Below are positions 1 through 8,079 of a stretch of DNA of 64,000 nucleotides, piece by piece. Both the position numbers and the translations under genes were made by a program. The notes beneath the pieces were generated by a model that made no database searches, was not told the DNA's origin, and saw only the letters and a list, made by a program, of their open reading frames with translations. The DNA is taken from NCBI RefSeq assembly GCF_900090195.1, contig NZ_LT607803.1, positions 2,356,001-2,420,000 on the forward strand, read 5' to 3'. This DNA is from Variovorax sp. HW608 (GTDB lineage: Bacteria > Pseudomonadota > Gammaproteobacteria > Burkholderiales > Burkholderiaceae_C). Numbering within the stretch: position 1 is the stretch's first letter; every line of letters starts with the position of its first letter.

Positions 1-169
1 GGACGCTCCGACCATTCAGCGCAGAGTAGAAGGCTTGATCGGCTGCGGCGATGGCTGCAACATCGTCGGCCGATTGCTGGAGCGTCGTGGTACAAGCCGA
101 CAACAGGCCCGCCGCCAGCATGACGGCAACGGTGCTCGGGATCGACGGCATGGTGAGCGCCCTTTTCAT
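1..169 (-). CDS. Lipoprotein with SnoaL/DUF4440-like start (partial)
   Basis: The 5' end of a leftward gene that runs off the window edge. It starts at ATG 169 with GGAGG at 176-180. The first 26 residues form a lipoprotein signal peptide with lipobox LLSAC, so the mature protein is probably anchored to a membrane through the Cys. The segment after it (ADDVAAIAAADQAFYSALNG) looks like the first helix of SnoaL/DUF4440 NTF2-like proteins. Only about 56 residues are visible, so the fold is inferred from that helix alone and no function can be given. Confidence 0.6.
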   Translation of the reverse strand, partial: MKRALTMPSIPSTVAVMLAAGLLSACTTTLQQSADDVAAIAAADQAFYSALNGRSV

Positions 170-376
170 CGTGATCCTCCTCGATGCGGTGCTCATGATT
201 GGGAGACCGGAAGCGCTTGTCAAGACGGCGCCGGCTTCGCTGACATCGAAGGTGAAGGAGATGGTGTCGCTGGAATACTAGTGCCGCGCCCACTGGGCAT
301 ACTTTGGCCACGAGTGCACACGCCTGGCACGAGAACTGAGTCAGGGCATGCCCCCGTGGCCTGTGAAACGTTGCCT

Positions 377-646
377 TCACCGCTGACTTTGGATCACATC
401 GCACAATGCACCGCGCGCATCGTGCAGGGACTCGTGATCCTGGAACGGTGCAGCCACGCGCTGCTCGAGCGCCTCGACGAGCACGGAAAGCGGCGCCAGG
501 GATTCATGGTCCGGGAATTCTTCGGCGAATGCAGCCCAGGCCGCTCCGGCGCTGACGGTGTCGCGGCGCTCAAGGGTGACCACGACGTCGTTGCACAGCA
601 CGGTGTCGCGGCTGTCATCGAAGATGTCGAGTTGCCGCGAGTTCAT
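377..646 (-). CDS. Hypothetical protein, probably truncated
   Basis: Starts at ATG 646 (MNSRQLDIFDDSRD) and gives 89 residues. The open frame extends further upstream to 787, but the protein-like composition begins at this Met. The sequence is acidic and helical (LERRDTVSAGAAWAAFAEEFPDHESLAPLSVLVEALEQR) with no domain I can name. It ends abruptly without a conserved-looking tail, so it may be the N-terminal remnant of a longer gene. It lies about 110 bp downstream of the SET-domain gene on the same strand and could be co-transcribed with it. Confidence 0.45.
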   Translation of the reverse strand: MNSRQLDIFDDSRDTVLCNDVVVTLERRDTVSAGAAWAAFAEEFPDHESLAPLSVLVEALEQRVAAPFQDHESLHDARGALCDVIQSQR

Positions 647-756
647 GGTCTCTTTGCTTTCAATCCGTGTGGCTGCAAATCCGCTCGTGCCGGGAGCAAC
701 GCTGGTGATCAACTTGCTACCCGGCCTTGCCCGAATCGAGCGCTCGCGCGCCGATG

Positions 757-1224
757 TCAATTCGACGCGACCATCGTTCCGCGACACGTCGCAGACAGGC
801 AGACGCAGGGGTACCTGTCGGGCGACTCCGAGACATCGATCGCCAGGGCATAGTCGATGCAGAGTTCCTCATCGGCCAGCACGTCTCGAAGGGTGACGAT
901 CTCCAGTTGCAGCGTTCCGTCCGATGTCCGCGTCTCAACCGCTTCGCAGTTCGGACTGCAACTGTGATTGAGGTGGCGCAGCGCATTGCCCCCGCGAGAA
1001 CCATCAATCACCATACCGTCGGACAGGCCGAACAGGTACGTGATCTGGCTGTTCCAGTCCATCTCAGTCACCTCGGCCGGCGACAGGCGCTGTCCCCCGT
1101 ACCTGCCCAACGTGGTGTTCGCTGGCAGTGCCCGCGCCGCAAAGAGGCCCTCCCCGTGAATCTCGCTCGTTTGGACGCGGAAGAGGGGACTGGTGGCGGG
1201 AGTGGCGGAAGCGAAGTGCGACAT
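757..1224 (-). CDS. SET-domain protein-lysine methyltransferase
   Basis: 155 residues from ATG 1224 (MSHFASATPATS). The whole protein is a small SET domain. It opens with the glycine-rich segment EIHGEGLFAARALPANTTLG, carries the AdoMet-binding pseudoknot motif RHLNHSCSPNCEA (about residues 84-96) and the ELCIDYAL tyrosine motif, and ends with a cysteine-containing post-SET-like tail (YPCVCLSATCRG). SET enzymes transfer a methyl group from AdoMet to lysine. In bacteria the substrates are mostly unknown, so the target here is not predicted. The upstream start at 1293 adds a basic extension that looks non-coding. Confidence 0.8.
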   Translation of the reverse strand: MSHFASATPATSPLFRVQTSEIHGEGLFAARALPANTTLGRYGGQRLSPAEVTEMDWNSQITYLFGLSDGMVIDGSRGGNALRHLNHSCSPNCEAVETRTSDGTLQLEIVTLRDVLADEELCIDYALAIDVSESPDRYPCVCLSATCRGTMVASN

Positions 1225-1376
1225 CAGTGTTGAGGCAGGATGGACCAGGGGCGACGCGCAAGCCTGGCGTCTTCCAATCGCCTGCCGCCGCATCCAGCAG
1301 CCTCTGCAGGCGCTTGATGCAGGCTTCGCATCTCGCGTGCCAATCTACCTCACTTTACGAGCAGCGCCCACCTCAT

Positions 1377-1500
1377 TGATCAGATATGACGAAGAACTGC
1401 TTGAAGAGGCGTTCGGATTCGCGCAAGCCGTCCTCGGTGAGTGCCACGGATTTCGCCTTTTTGATCGGATCGGCGACAAGACCCCGTGCATGTCAATTTG
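1377..1500 (-). pseudogene. DUF6429 C-terminal remnant
   Basis: The leftward frame reads HARGLVADPIKKAKSVALTE followed by DGLRESERLFKQFF and a stop at 1377. This matches my recollection of the C-terminal half of DUF6429 proteins (RLHEKGLI-DP--KAKSVVLTEEG). An in-frame TGA just upstream of the His and the lack of the N-terminal half mark it as a decayed fragment. The stretch 1500-1745 to its right shows no recognisable gene. Confidence 0.4.
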
Positions 1501-1744
1501 TTGGCCAAATGATCAGGCTTGGTCGAAGACGCGAGGGGGAGGGCGCAAGGAAAGCTGGCTGGCCCCTTTGGCTTTGCCGCTCGACACCTTGAACAGCCTG
1601 TTCACGGAGATCGAACGATGTGCGCAAGCAGGAGCGACAAGCGTGCCTTGCGCGAGCGATCAATGAGTTCGCGACCTGCGTCGACAGAGATCCTCGTCCG
1701 CAACCAACCGTTGCAGGCAGCGTTCAGCCACCCCGGCTCGCAGA

Positions 1745-2455
1745 CTATTCAACGGCTCGGAATGTGCGAGGAAAGATGGCGGCGCGCTCCCGCTCGCGCA
1801 CCTTGTAGCCCATCGCCCCACGCCCAAAGGCGCCAGGAACCGTGCCGACCTCCTGCAGGAAATCAGCATCGAGCATCCGGCGTCGGAACGCGCTCTTGTC
1901 CAGCGGTCGAGCCAGCACGACCTCGTACACATGCTGCAGCTCCGGCAGCGTGAACGGCTCGTTGAGCAAGAACGCGGGCAAGGACGTGTATTCCACCTTG
2001 CTGCGCAGGCGCTCCAACGCAGTCCCGACGATCTCTCGATGATCGAACGCCAGCCGCTTTTTGCAGGCGGCGTCGGCGTCGCACCATTCGGCGCGTTCAT
2101 CGCCCGTCTTCGCGGCTGGCGGCGGAACGAGAGCAAAGTAGCCGTGCGTGGTGGACCAGCCACGAGGATCCCTGCTCGCGCTTCCCCAACTCGCCAGTTG
2201 CTCGAGGTATGGCGCGGCATAACCGGTCTTTTCCTGAAGCTTGCGAGCCGCGCAATCCTGTAGCGAATCGTCGCGATCCACGTCGACGAACCCGCCAGGG
2301 ATACACCAAAGGCCGGGGAACGGCTCCTCCTCGTTCTCCGGACGGCGGGTGAGCAGAACCTTCAGTGCGTCCTCAAGCACGGTGAAGATCACCACGTCCA
2401 CCGAGACCAGCGGGCGCGGGAAGTCCAGCGAAGTTCGGTTCAGGGATTTCTTCAT
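1745..2455 (-). CDS. NrtR-like Nudix-family transcriptional regulator
   Basis: 236 residues from ATG 2455. Residues 15-150 are a Nudix fold (VSVDVVIFTVLEDALKVLLT, LWCIPGGFVD). The Nudix box is degenerate: the second half reads AARKLQEKTGY in place of REXXEE. This is the form seen in NrtR regulators, where the domain senses ADP-ribose-type ligands rather than hydrolysing them. Residues about 150-236 form the C-terminal winged helix (FTLPELQHVYEVVL, DKSAFRRRML). NrtR proteins repress NAD biosynthesis and salvage genes. Here the gene is divergent from an NAD-kinase-like and a nicotinamidase-like gene across a region with two palindromes, which supports that role. Confidence 0.82.
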   Translation of the reverse strand: MKKSLNRTSLDFPRPLVSVDVVIFTVLEDALKVLLTRRPENEEEPFPGLWCIPGGFVDVDRDDSLQDCAARKLQEKTGYAAPYLEQLASWGSASRDPRGWSTTHGYFALVPPPAAKTGDERAEWCDADAACKKRLAFDHREIVGTALERLRSKVEYTSLPAFLLNEPFTLPELQHVYEVVLARPLDKSAFRRRMLDADFLQEVGTVPGAFGRGAMGYKVRERERAAIFPRTFRAVE

Positions 2456-2462
2456 CGGGTGC

Positions 2463-2490
2463 TTGACAGCCTGTCGTTGAGTTGTACTAT
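2463..2490 (+). promoter_or_regulatory. Sigma70-like promoter of the NAD island
   Basis: A perfect -35 hexamer TTGACA (2463-2468) and a -10-like TACTAT (2485-2490) are separated by 16 bp, reading towards the SPFH gene. The -10 lies inside the left 19-bp palindrome, so a bound repressor would block RNA polymerase. Confidence 0.7.
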
Positions 2491-2520
2491 ACCACTCATA
2501 GGAGTTGTGCAGTACAACTC
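2479..2520. promoter_or_regulatory. Two tandem 19-bp palindromes, candidate NrtR operator
   Basis: Left copy GAGTTGTACTATACCACTC (2479-2497) has 7-bp arms with one mismatch. Right copy GAGTTGTGCAGTACAACTC (2502-2520) has perfect 7-bp arms GAGTTGT/ACAACTC. Their centres are 23 bp apart, about two helical turns, so two dimers could bind the same face. The pair lies between the divergent regulator (start 2455) and the SPFH gene (start 2541) and overlaps the -10. Assignment to the NrtR-like protein is by position only. Confidence 0.7.
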
Positions 2521-2540
2521 ACAAGGAAAGGGGATTCATC

Positions 2541-3581
2541 GTGTTTGGCATCCGATACATCAAGGCACAGCCCACCGTCCACCTCATGCAGTACCGCAAC
2601 GGCGGGATCGTGCGCCAGGGGGAGGGCACGTCCTTCTTCTACTACGCACCGGCAAGCACGCTCGTCGCGGTGCCGGTGGCCAGCCGCGACGCCGGCTTCA
2701 TGCTGGAACTCGCGACGAGCGACTTCCAGGCCGTAACCGTCCAGGGTGAGGTGACCTACCGGGTCAAGGACCCCGCCCGCGCGTCCGCGCTGGTGGACTT
2801 CTCGCTGCTGGCGAACGGCAAGTACGCGGCCGAGGACCCGCAGCAGCGCCTGCGCGAGCGTGTCGTCACCCAGACCAAGGTGATCATCCAGCAGGCGATC
2901 CAGGCGCTGGACCTGAAGCAGGCGCTCAAGGCACCATCGACCGTCGCCCGTGCCGCGGAGCAGCAACTCGGCGCGCAGCCGGAGATCCAGGCTCTCGGCC
3001 TCGAAGTGCTCGGCGTGTCGATCGTCGCCATCAAGCCGACGCCCGACATTGCGAGGGCGCTCGAGGCGCAAGCCCGTGAGGCGAATCTGAAGGCGGCCGA
3101 CGAGGCCATCTACCAGCGACGCATCGCAGCGGTGGAGAACGAGCGCTCGATTCGCGAGAGCGAGCTCGACACCGAGGTCGCGATCGAGGAGAAGAGGCGT
3201 CAGATCCAGACCGCGCAGATGGACGCCAAGGCAGCGATGCTCAAGCGCGAGAACGAGCTGCGCGGCGAACAGATGACGGCGGACATCGAGCTCGAGAACA
3301 ACCGCAGGGACCTGGTCGCAAGCCAGGCCGCGAACACCCGTGCGCTGGCCGAAGCCGAAGCGCATCGCGTCAAGTCCGTCATGGAAGCGCTCGACCAGGC
3401 GGATCCACGGGTGGTGCAGGCGCTCGCCGCGGTCGGCATGCAGCCAGGGCAGCTGATTGCGCAAGCATTCGGCGGCATCGCCGAGCGCGCCGAGCGCATC
3501 GGGCAGCTGAACGTCTCGCCCGAGCTGCTCGCGGGCCTGCTCGGCTCCGCTAGCGCGAGACCCGTGAGAAGCGCATCGTGA
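2541..3581 (+). CDS. SPFH/band-7 domain protein
   Basis: 346 residues from GTG 2541, chosen because AAGGAAAGGGG (2523-2533) precedes it. Residues 1-170 are an SPFH/band-7 domain (YRNGGIVRQGEGTSFFYYAP, VQGEVTYRVKDP, LGVSIVAIKP). Residues about 175-300 form a long charged coiled coil (YQRRIAAVENERSIRESELD and on), followed by a hydrophobic tail. No transmembrane helix is visible. SPFH proteins assemble into membrane-associated rings or cages that organise partner enzymes. The gene is first in an operon and overlaps the NAD-kinase-like gene by 4 bp, so it may scaffold that enzyme. Confidence 0.8.
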   Translation: MFGIRYIKAQPTVHLMQYRNGGIVRQGEGTSFFYYAPASTLVAVPVASRDAGFMLELATSDFQAVTVQGEVTYRVKDPARASALVDFSLLANGKYAAEDPQQRLRERVVTQTKVIIQQAIQALDLKQALKAPSTVARAAEQQLGAQPEIQALGLEVLGVSIVAIKPTPDIARALEAQAREANLKAADEAIYQRRIAAVENERSIRESELDTEVAIEEKRRQIQTAQMDAKAAMLKRENELRGEQMTADIELENNRRDLVASQAANTRALAEAEAHRVKSVMEALDQADPRVVQALAAVGMQPGQLIAQAFGGIAERAERIGQLNVSPELLAGLLGSASARPVRSAS

Positions 3582-4510
3582 GCACCGCAAACCAGAGGCG
3601 GGTGGTGCTCGTCACGCGGAGGACGCGCCTGGAAGATCTCGTGGTCCGACACAACACGCTGGCCCAGGCGAAGTTCTACATCGAGCACCTGGGCGACGAC
3701 TTCAGCGACTACCTGGAGGAGAACGAGGCCTATGCATCGAGCCTTCGGATCACCATCGAGGCGCTCGCGCGCTGGGGCCGGTATCAGCTCGTGGACAGGA
3801 TGATGTTGCCGAACTTCGTCTTCGCGCCGGATGACATCGTCGTTGCGCTCGGACAGGATGGTGTGGTCGCCAACACGCTGAAGTACCTGCAAGGCCAGCC
3901 GCTGCTCGGCCTCAACCCGGATCCGGCGCGCTGGGACGGTCTGCTTCTGCCGTTCGAGGCCGGGCAGCTCCACGACGTACTGCCGTTGGTGGCCCAGGAA
4001 CGGCGGCCAATCCGGTCGGTCACGATGGCCCAGGCGCGCCTGAGCGACGGCCAGACGATGCGCGCGGTCAACGACCTGTTCATCGGGCCGCGCAGCCACA
4101 CCTCGGCGCTGTACGAACTGGCTTTCGATGGCAAGAGCGAACTTCAGTCTTCGTCAGGCCTGATCGTCTCGACGGGCCTCGGGTCGACCGCGTGGATGAA
4201 GAGCGTGGCGACCGGCTCGCTGGCGATCGCCAGCGCATTCGGCTCGGCAGCGGGCGGCAGCTATGCGCCGCTGGCATGGGACGCAAAGGAACTCGTGTTC
4301 GCAGTGCGCGAGCCGTTTCCCAGCCGCGGCACGAGCACGAGCGTCGTCTTCGGGCGCATCGAGAGCGATCGTTGCCTGATGCTGCGCTCGAGGATGCCGG
4401 AGTCGGGTGTCATCTTTTCGGATGGCATCGAGAGCGACTTCCTGCGCTTTACCGCCGGCATGACCGCGACGATCGACATCGCGCCGGCGCAAGGCCGCCT
4501 GGTCCAGTGA
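3578..4510 (+). CDS. NAD-kinase-like protein
   Basis: 310 residues from GTG 3578, overlapping the SPFH stop by 4 bp (GTGA), so the two are probably translationally coupled. The second half carries NAD kinase family landmarks: NDLFIG (like the NE motif), GLIVSTGLGSTAW (diphosphate-binding turn) and a terminal FSDGIE. The GGDG catalytic motif reads ALGQDGVVANTLKYL, so the Asp is kept but one Gly is Gln. The first about 90 residues are not the usual NAD kinase N-terminus. It may phosphorylate NAD or a related nucleotide; loss of activity is also possible. Confidence 0.72.
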   Translation: MSTANQRRVVLVTRRTRLEDLVVRHNTLAQAKFYIEHLGDDFSDYLEENEAYASSLRITIEALARWGRYQLVDRMMLPNFVFAPDDIVVALGQDGVVANTLKYLQGQPLLGLNPDPARWDGLLLPFEAGQLHDVLPLVAQERRPIRSVTMAQARLSDGQTMRAVNDLFIGPRSHTSALYELAFDGKSELQSSSGLIVSTGLGSTAWMKSVATGSLAIASAFGSAAGGSYAPLAWDAKELVFAVREPFPSRGTSTSVVFGRIESDRCLMLRSRMPESGVIFSDGIESDFLRFTAGMTATIDIAPAQGRLVQ

Positions 4511-4574
4511 GGACGAGACGCCGGCTGGCCAAGATTCATCGGGACGTACCATGACCTGAAAACCGGAGCGGAAC

Positions 4575-5402
4575 ATGAACACCCAACTTCTGATCATCGA
4601 CCCTCAAAACGATTTCATGGACATCGCAGGCGCCGCGCTCCCGGTGAAGGGCGCCGCAGCGGACATGGCACGTCTGGCGGGCCTGATCGACCAGGCCAGC
4701 CCGTGGATCGCGCAGATCACGGTCACGCTGGACTCGCACCACAGCATCGGCATCGAGCGCCCGGCCCTGTGGCGCCAGGCGGACGGCGGCCCGGTCGCAC
4801 CCTTCACCCAGATCAGCGCAGCCGATGTGCGCGCCGGCAAGTACGCGCCGCGCGACCCGCAGGCACTTGCGCGCGTCCTGTCCTACCTCGACGCACTGGA
4901 GGCCGGCGGGCGCTACGCGCTCATGGTCTGGCCGGTGCACTGCGAGATCGGGACCTGGGGCCACAACGTGGAGGACGAGGTGCGCGCCGCCTACAACCGC
5001 TGGGAGAGCGCCACGCTTCGACCTGTGCGCAAGGTCTTCAAGGGCATGAACGCCTGGACCGAGAACTACAGTGCGCTGCAGGCCGAAGTGCCCGACCCGC
5101 AGGACCCGGACACGCAGCTGAACCGCGAACTGATCAGGCAGCTGGACGAGGCCGAGCGCATCGTCGTTGCCGGCGAGGCCAGCAGCCACTGCGTACGCGC
5201 CACCGTTGAGCACCTGGCCGAGCATCTGCCCTCCGGGCATCTGGGCAAGCTCGTGCTGCTCTCCGATTGCATGAGCCCGGTGCCCGGGTTCGAGAAGCAG
5301 GCCGAGACCTTCCTCGGCGCGATGCGCATGCGCGGCGCGACCGTGTGCACCAGCCGCGAGTACATGCAGGCCTTCTGCCAGAAGGTTGCACCGACGTCCT
5401 AG
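4575..5402 (+). CDS. Nicotinamidase-like cysteine hydrolase (isochorismatase fold)
   Basis: 275 residues from ATG 4575, with CGGAGCGG just upstream. The fold opens with LLIIDPQNDFM (catalytic Asp at residue 9) and carries the cysteine motif VAGEASSHCVRATVEHL. Metal-ligand-like LDSHHS and a WPVHCEIGTWG motif lie between. This set is that of the nicotinamidase branch, which deamidates nicotinamide to nicotinate in NAD salvage. It is longer than typical PncA (about 200 residues) because of insertions around residues 75-160. It lies 64 bp after the NAD-kinase-like gene on the same strand. The context favours an NAD-derived substrate. Confidence 0.75.
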   Translation: MNTQLLIIDPQNDFMDIAGAALPVKGAAADMARLAGLIDQASPWIAQITVTLDSHHSIGIERPALWRQADGGPVAPFTQISAADVRAGKYAPRDPQALARVLSYLDALEAGGRYALMVWPVHCEIGTWGHNVEDEVRAAYNRWESATLRPVRKVFKGMNAWTENYSALQAEVPDPQDPDTQLNRELIRQLDEAERIVVAGEASSHCVRATVEHLAEHLPSGHLGKLVLLSDCMSPVPGFEKQAETFLGAMRMRGATVCTSREYMQAFCQKVAPTS

Positions 5403-5412
5403 AATTCGCAGC

Positions 5413-5627
5413 GTTGGTGCTCGCAGCGCGGTTCACGCGCTGCAGTTCAACGGGAAGCAGGAGGCGCTGGCCGCACCGGCCAAAGCCAACCTGCGCTGCC
5501 CCCGCAACGGTAAGCGGCGGAACCCATTCAAGGTTCCACCTTCATTACAGTGAGCCACTGGGCCCGCCTGATCGGCAGGCCCGGGAAGGCGATGAAGGTT
5601 CCCCCCGCCAGCCCGGATACCGGCCAA
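5413..5627 (+). ncRNA. Cobalamin riboswitch
   Basis: Conserved AdoCbl riboswitch blocks are present in order: TTGGTGCTCGC, AACGGGAAGCAGG, GCTGCCCCCGCAACGGTAAGC, the B12-box region GTGAGCCACTGGG (about 5551), GGGAAGGCG (about 5583) and GCCAGCCCGGATACCGGCC (about 5607-5625). It sits 155 bp upstream of cobB and should reduce its expression when cobalamin is abundant. Confidence 0.95.
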
Positions 5628-5782
5628 CACGGTGGCCGCTCGACCGTTCGGCGAGCGGCCGTAATGCCCAACGACCGGCGGGGATGCCGGTTCGGGTCAT
5701 CAAGCTTACTCGTTTCATGAGAGCTGTTTCGTTTTCGCCCCTGCATGGCCTTGCGGGCGTTGATGCGTCGGGAGTCGGCGCG

Positions 5783-7120
5783 ATGACGCACGCCGCATGT
5801 CCGGCCCTTCTCATCTCGGCCCCGTCTTCCGGACAGGGCAAGACAACCGTGGCGGCCGCGCTGGCACGCCTGCATGCGCGCTGCGGCGCCCGGGTGCGGG
5901 CGTTCAAGTGCGGGCCCGACTTCCTCGACCCCCGCTGGCTGGAGCTGGCCAGCGGCGCGCCCGTCCACCCGCTGGACCTGTGGATGACGGGGGAGGGCGA
6001 CTGCGCGCGCCGATTGCATCAAGCGGCACAGGAGGCGCAACTCCTGATCGTCGAAGGCGTGATGGGCCTGTTCGACGGCGAACCCAGCGCGGCCGACCTG
6101 GCCGGGCGCTTCGGGATCCCGGTGCTGCCCGTGATCAATGGATCGGCCATGGCAGGCACCTTCGGCGCGCTGGCCCTGGGCTTGCGAGAGTACCGGTCCG
6201 GGCTGGCCTGGGCCGGCGTGCTGGCCAACCGGGTCGCCGGCGAGCGCCATGCCGCCATGCTGCAGTCGAGCCTGCGCCCCGCCGACGCCTGGCTCGGCGC
6301 TCTGCCGCGCCGCCAGGAGTTGGCCCTGCCCGAGCGGCACCTGGGCCTGGTCGCGGTCGACGAGATGGACGATGCGATGCAGCGCCTCGACGCGGCGGCC
6401 GATGCGCTGGCGGAGACGCCGCTGGGCCGGATGTCGCTGGCCGACCTGCAACGCTGGTCCGTGCGCTTCGATGCGCCGCCGGCGGTGGCGCAAGCGCCGG
6501 TCCGTCCGCTGGCAGGCCGCACGGTCGCCGTCGCGCGAGACGCGGCGTTCTGCTTCATTTACGCGGGCAACATCGACTGCTTGCGAGAGCTGGGGGCGCA
6601 GGTGGCGTACTTCTCCCCGCTCGCGGGCGAGCCGCTGCCGCCATGCGATGCCTTATGGGTGCCCGGCGGTTACCCCGAGCTGCATGCGGGCGCACTGTCG
6701 AACGCCACGCGGCTGCGCCAGGCACTGCACGATCACGTCGAGCAGGGCAAGCCCGTGTGGGCCGAGTGCGGCGGCATGATGGCGCTGTTCGAGCAGCTCG
6801 TGACGGCGGACGGGCACCATCACGCCATGTGGGGCTTGCTGCCCGGCAAGACCACGATGGCCTCGCGCCTGGCGGGTCTGGGGCCGCAACAGCTTGCGCT
6901 GGAGCACGGTGTGCTGCGCGGGCACACCTTCCACTACTCCGTGTGCGAAACGGTCCTCGAGCCGCAAGCGCGCACCGAGCGCCCTGCCGGCTCCGGCCGC
7001 AACGGCGGCGAGGCGGTGTACCGCCGCCGCGCCCTGCAGGCCAGCTATTTCCACGCGTGGTTTCCATCGAGTCCCGAGGCCGCGGCGCAATTGTTCCTGC
7101 CGCAGGAGGAAATCGCATGA
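5783..7120 (+). CDS. cobB: Cobyrinic acid a,c-diamide synthase
   Basis: 445 residues from ATG 5783, the usual family length. It amidates the a and c side chains of the corrin ring using glutamine and ATP in the cytoplasm. The N-terminus has the P-loop ISAPSSGQGKTTVAAALARL and the downstream VEGVMGLFDG motif. The C-terminal glutamine amidotransferase domain has the nucleophilic Cys in PVWAECGGMMALF (about residue 331) and the HTFHYS motif. The longer open frame from 5267 includes the riboswitch and is rejected. The stop overlaps the bluB start (ATGA). CbiA is the equivalent anaerobic-pathway name. Confidence 0.93.
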   Translation: MTHAACPALLISAPSSGQGKTTVAAALARLHARCGARVRAFKCGPDFLDPRWLELASGAPVHPLDLWMTGEGDCARRLHQAAQEAQLLIVEGVMGLFDGEPSAADLAGRFGIPVLPVINGSAMAGTFGALALGLREYRSGLAWAGVLANRVAGERHAAMLQSSLRPADAWLGALPRRQELALPERHLGLVAVDEMDDAMQRLDAAADALAETPLGRMSLADLQRWSVRFDAPPAVAQAPVRPLAGRTVAVARDAAFCFIYAGNIDCLRELGAQVAYFSPLAGEPLPPCDALWVPGGYPELHAGALSNATRLRQALHDHVEQGKPVWAECGGMMALFEQLVTADGHHHAMWGLLPGKTTMASRLAGLGPQQLALEHGVLRGHTFHYSVCETVLEPQARTERPAGSGRNGGEAVYRRRALQASYFHAWFPSSPEAAAQLFLPQEEIA

Positions 7121-7839
7121 GCGGGGGCAGGCACCGTCTGGTTCGCGGGCCCGACTGCACGACAGACCACGCCTTCGAGCCCGACGCGGCGCGGGCGGTG
7201 TACCGCGCCATCTTCGAGCGGCGCGACATGCGGCATTTCGCGGGCGGCACGGTGCCGCCCGATACGCTGCGGCGCCTGTTGCGGGCAGCCCACCATGCGC
7301 CCAGCGTCGGCTTCATGCAGCCCTGGCGATTCGTGCGCGTGACCGATGCCGCGCTGCGCCAGCGCCTGCACGAGGTGGTGGAGCTGGAACGGCGGCGTAC
7401 CGCGCGGGCACTGGGCGAACGCGAAGACGAATTCATGCGCCTGAAGGTCCAGGGCCTGCTGGAGGCGGCCGAGGTGCTGGCCGTGGCGCTGACCGATGGC
7501 CGCGAGAAGCACGTGTTCGGGCGCCGAACCCTGCCGCAGATGGACCTGGCATCGGCCGCCTGCGCGATCCAGAACCTGTGGCTGGCGGCGCGCGCCGAAG
7601 GCCTCGGGATGGGCTGGGTATCGCTGTTCGAACCGGCGGACGTGGCGGCCTTGCTCGAGCTCCCGCCCGGCGCCGAACCCATCGCGCTGCTGTGCCTGGG
7701 ACCGGTGCATGGGTTCTACGCCGAGCCCATGCTGCAGCAACAGCGCTGGGCCTCGCGGCAGCCGCTGCACGAACTGGTCCATGACAACCGCTGGGGCCAG
7801 GCCAGCGATGTCTTCTCAGTCGGCGAGTGCCGGTCCTGA
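7117..7839 (+). CDS. bluB: 5,6-dimethylbenzimidazole synthase
   Basis: 240 residues. BluB is an FMN-dependent oxygenase that fragments FMNH2 to dimethylbenzimidazole, the lower ligand of B12. Family signatures are clear: FERRDMRHFAGGTVPPDTLRR, AAHHAPSVGFMQPWRFVRV, GWVSLFEPADVAALLELPPG and LCLGPVHGF. ATG 7117 overlaps the cobB stop by 4 bp and follows GCAGGAGGA, so both genes are coupled under the riboswitch. No further cob gene follows; the next about 240 bp hold no recognisable gene. Confidence 0.95.
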   Translation: MSGGRHRLVRGPDCTTDHAFEPDAARAVYRAIFERRDMRHFAGGTVPPDTLRRLLRAAHHAPSVGFMQPWRFVRVTDAALRQRLHEVVELERRRTARALGEREDEFMRLKVQGLLEAAEVLAVALTDGREKHVFGRRTLPQMDLASAACAIQNLWLAARAEGLGMGWVSLFEPADVAALLELPPGAEPIALLCLGPVHGFYAEPMLQQQRWASRQPLHELVHDNRWGQASDVFSVGECRS

Positions 7840-8079
7840 ACTACGATCTTCGGTACGAGGTGCAGCAGGACGGTTCTGCCATGCTTTCCACTGCTCAAGC
7901 CCTGCATCGCCGCTGCGGCCGCGGAAGTTCAGTTCCTTGAGGGCCGCCAGGCTGCGGGGACCCGCTGGGCACCTTCGGCCAGGGCCTTGCACGCCTGCGA
8001 GACGAAGCTGCCGGTGGCGGACTCGCCCAATTCAGCGAGTATCCGGCGTGCCTCGACGACACGGGCATGCCAACCTGGG

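Noticed and set aside
5267..5782. Upstream extension of cobB
   Set aside because: It would place the cobalamin riboswitch inside the coding region; ATG 5783 gives the family's normal start.
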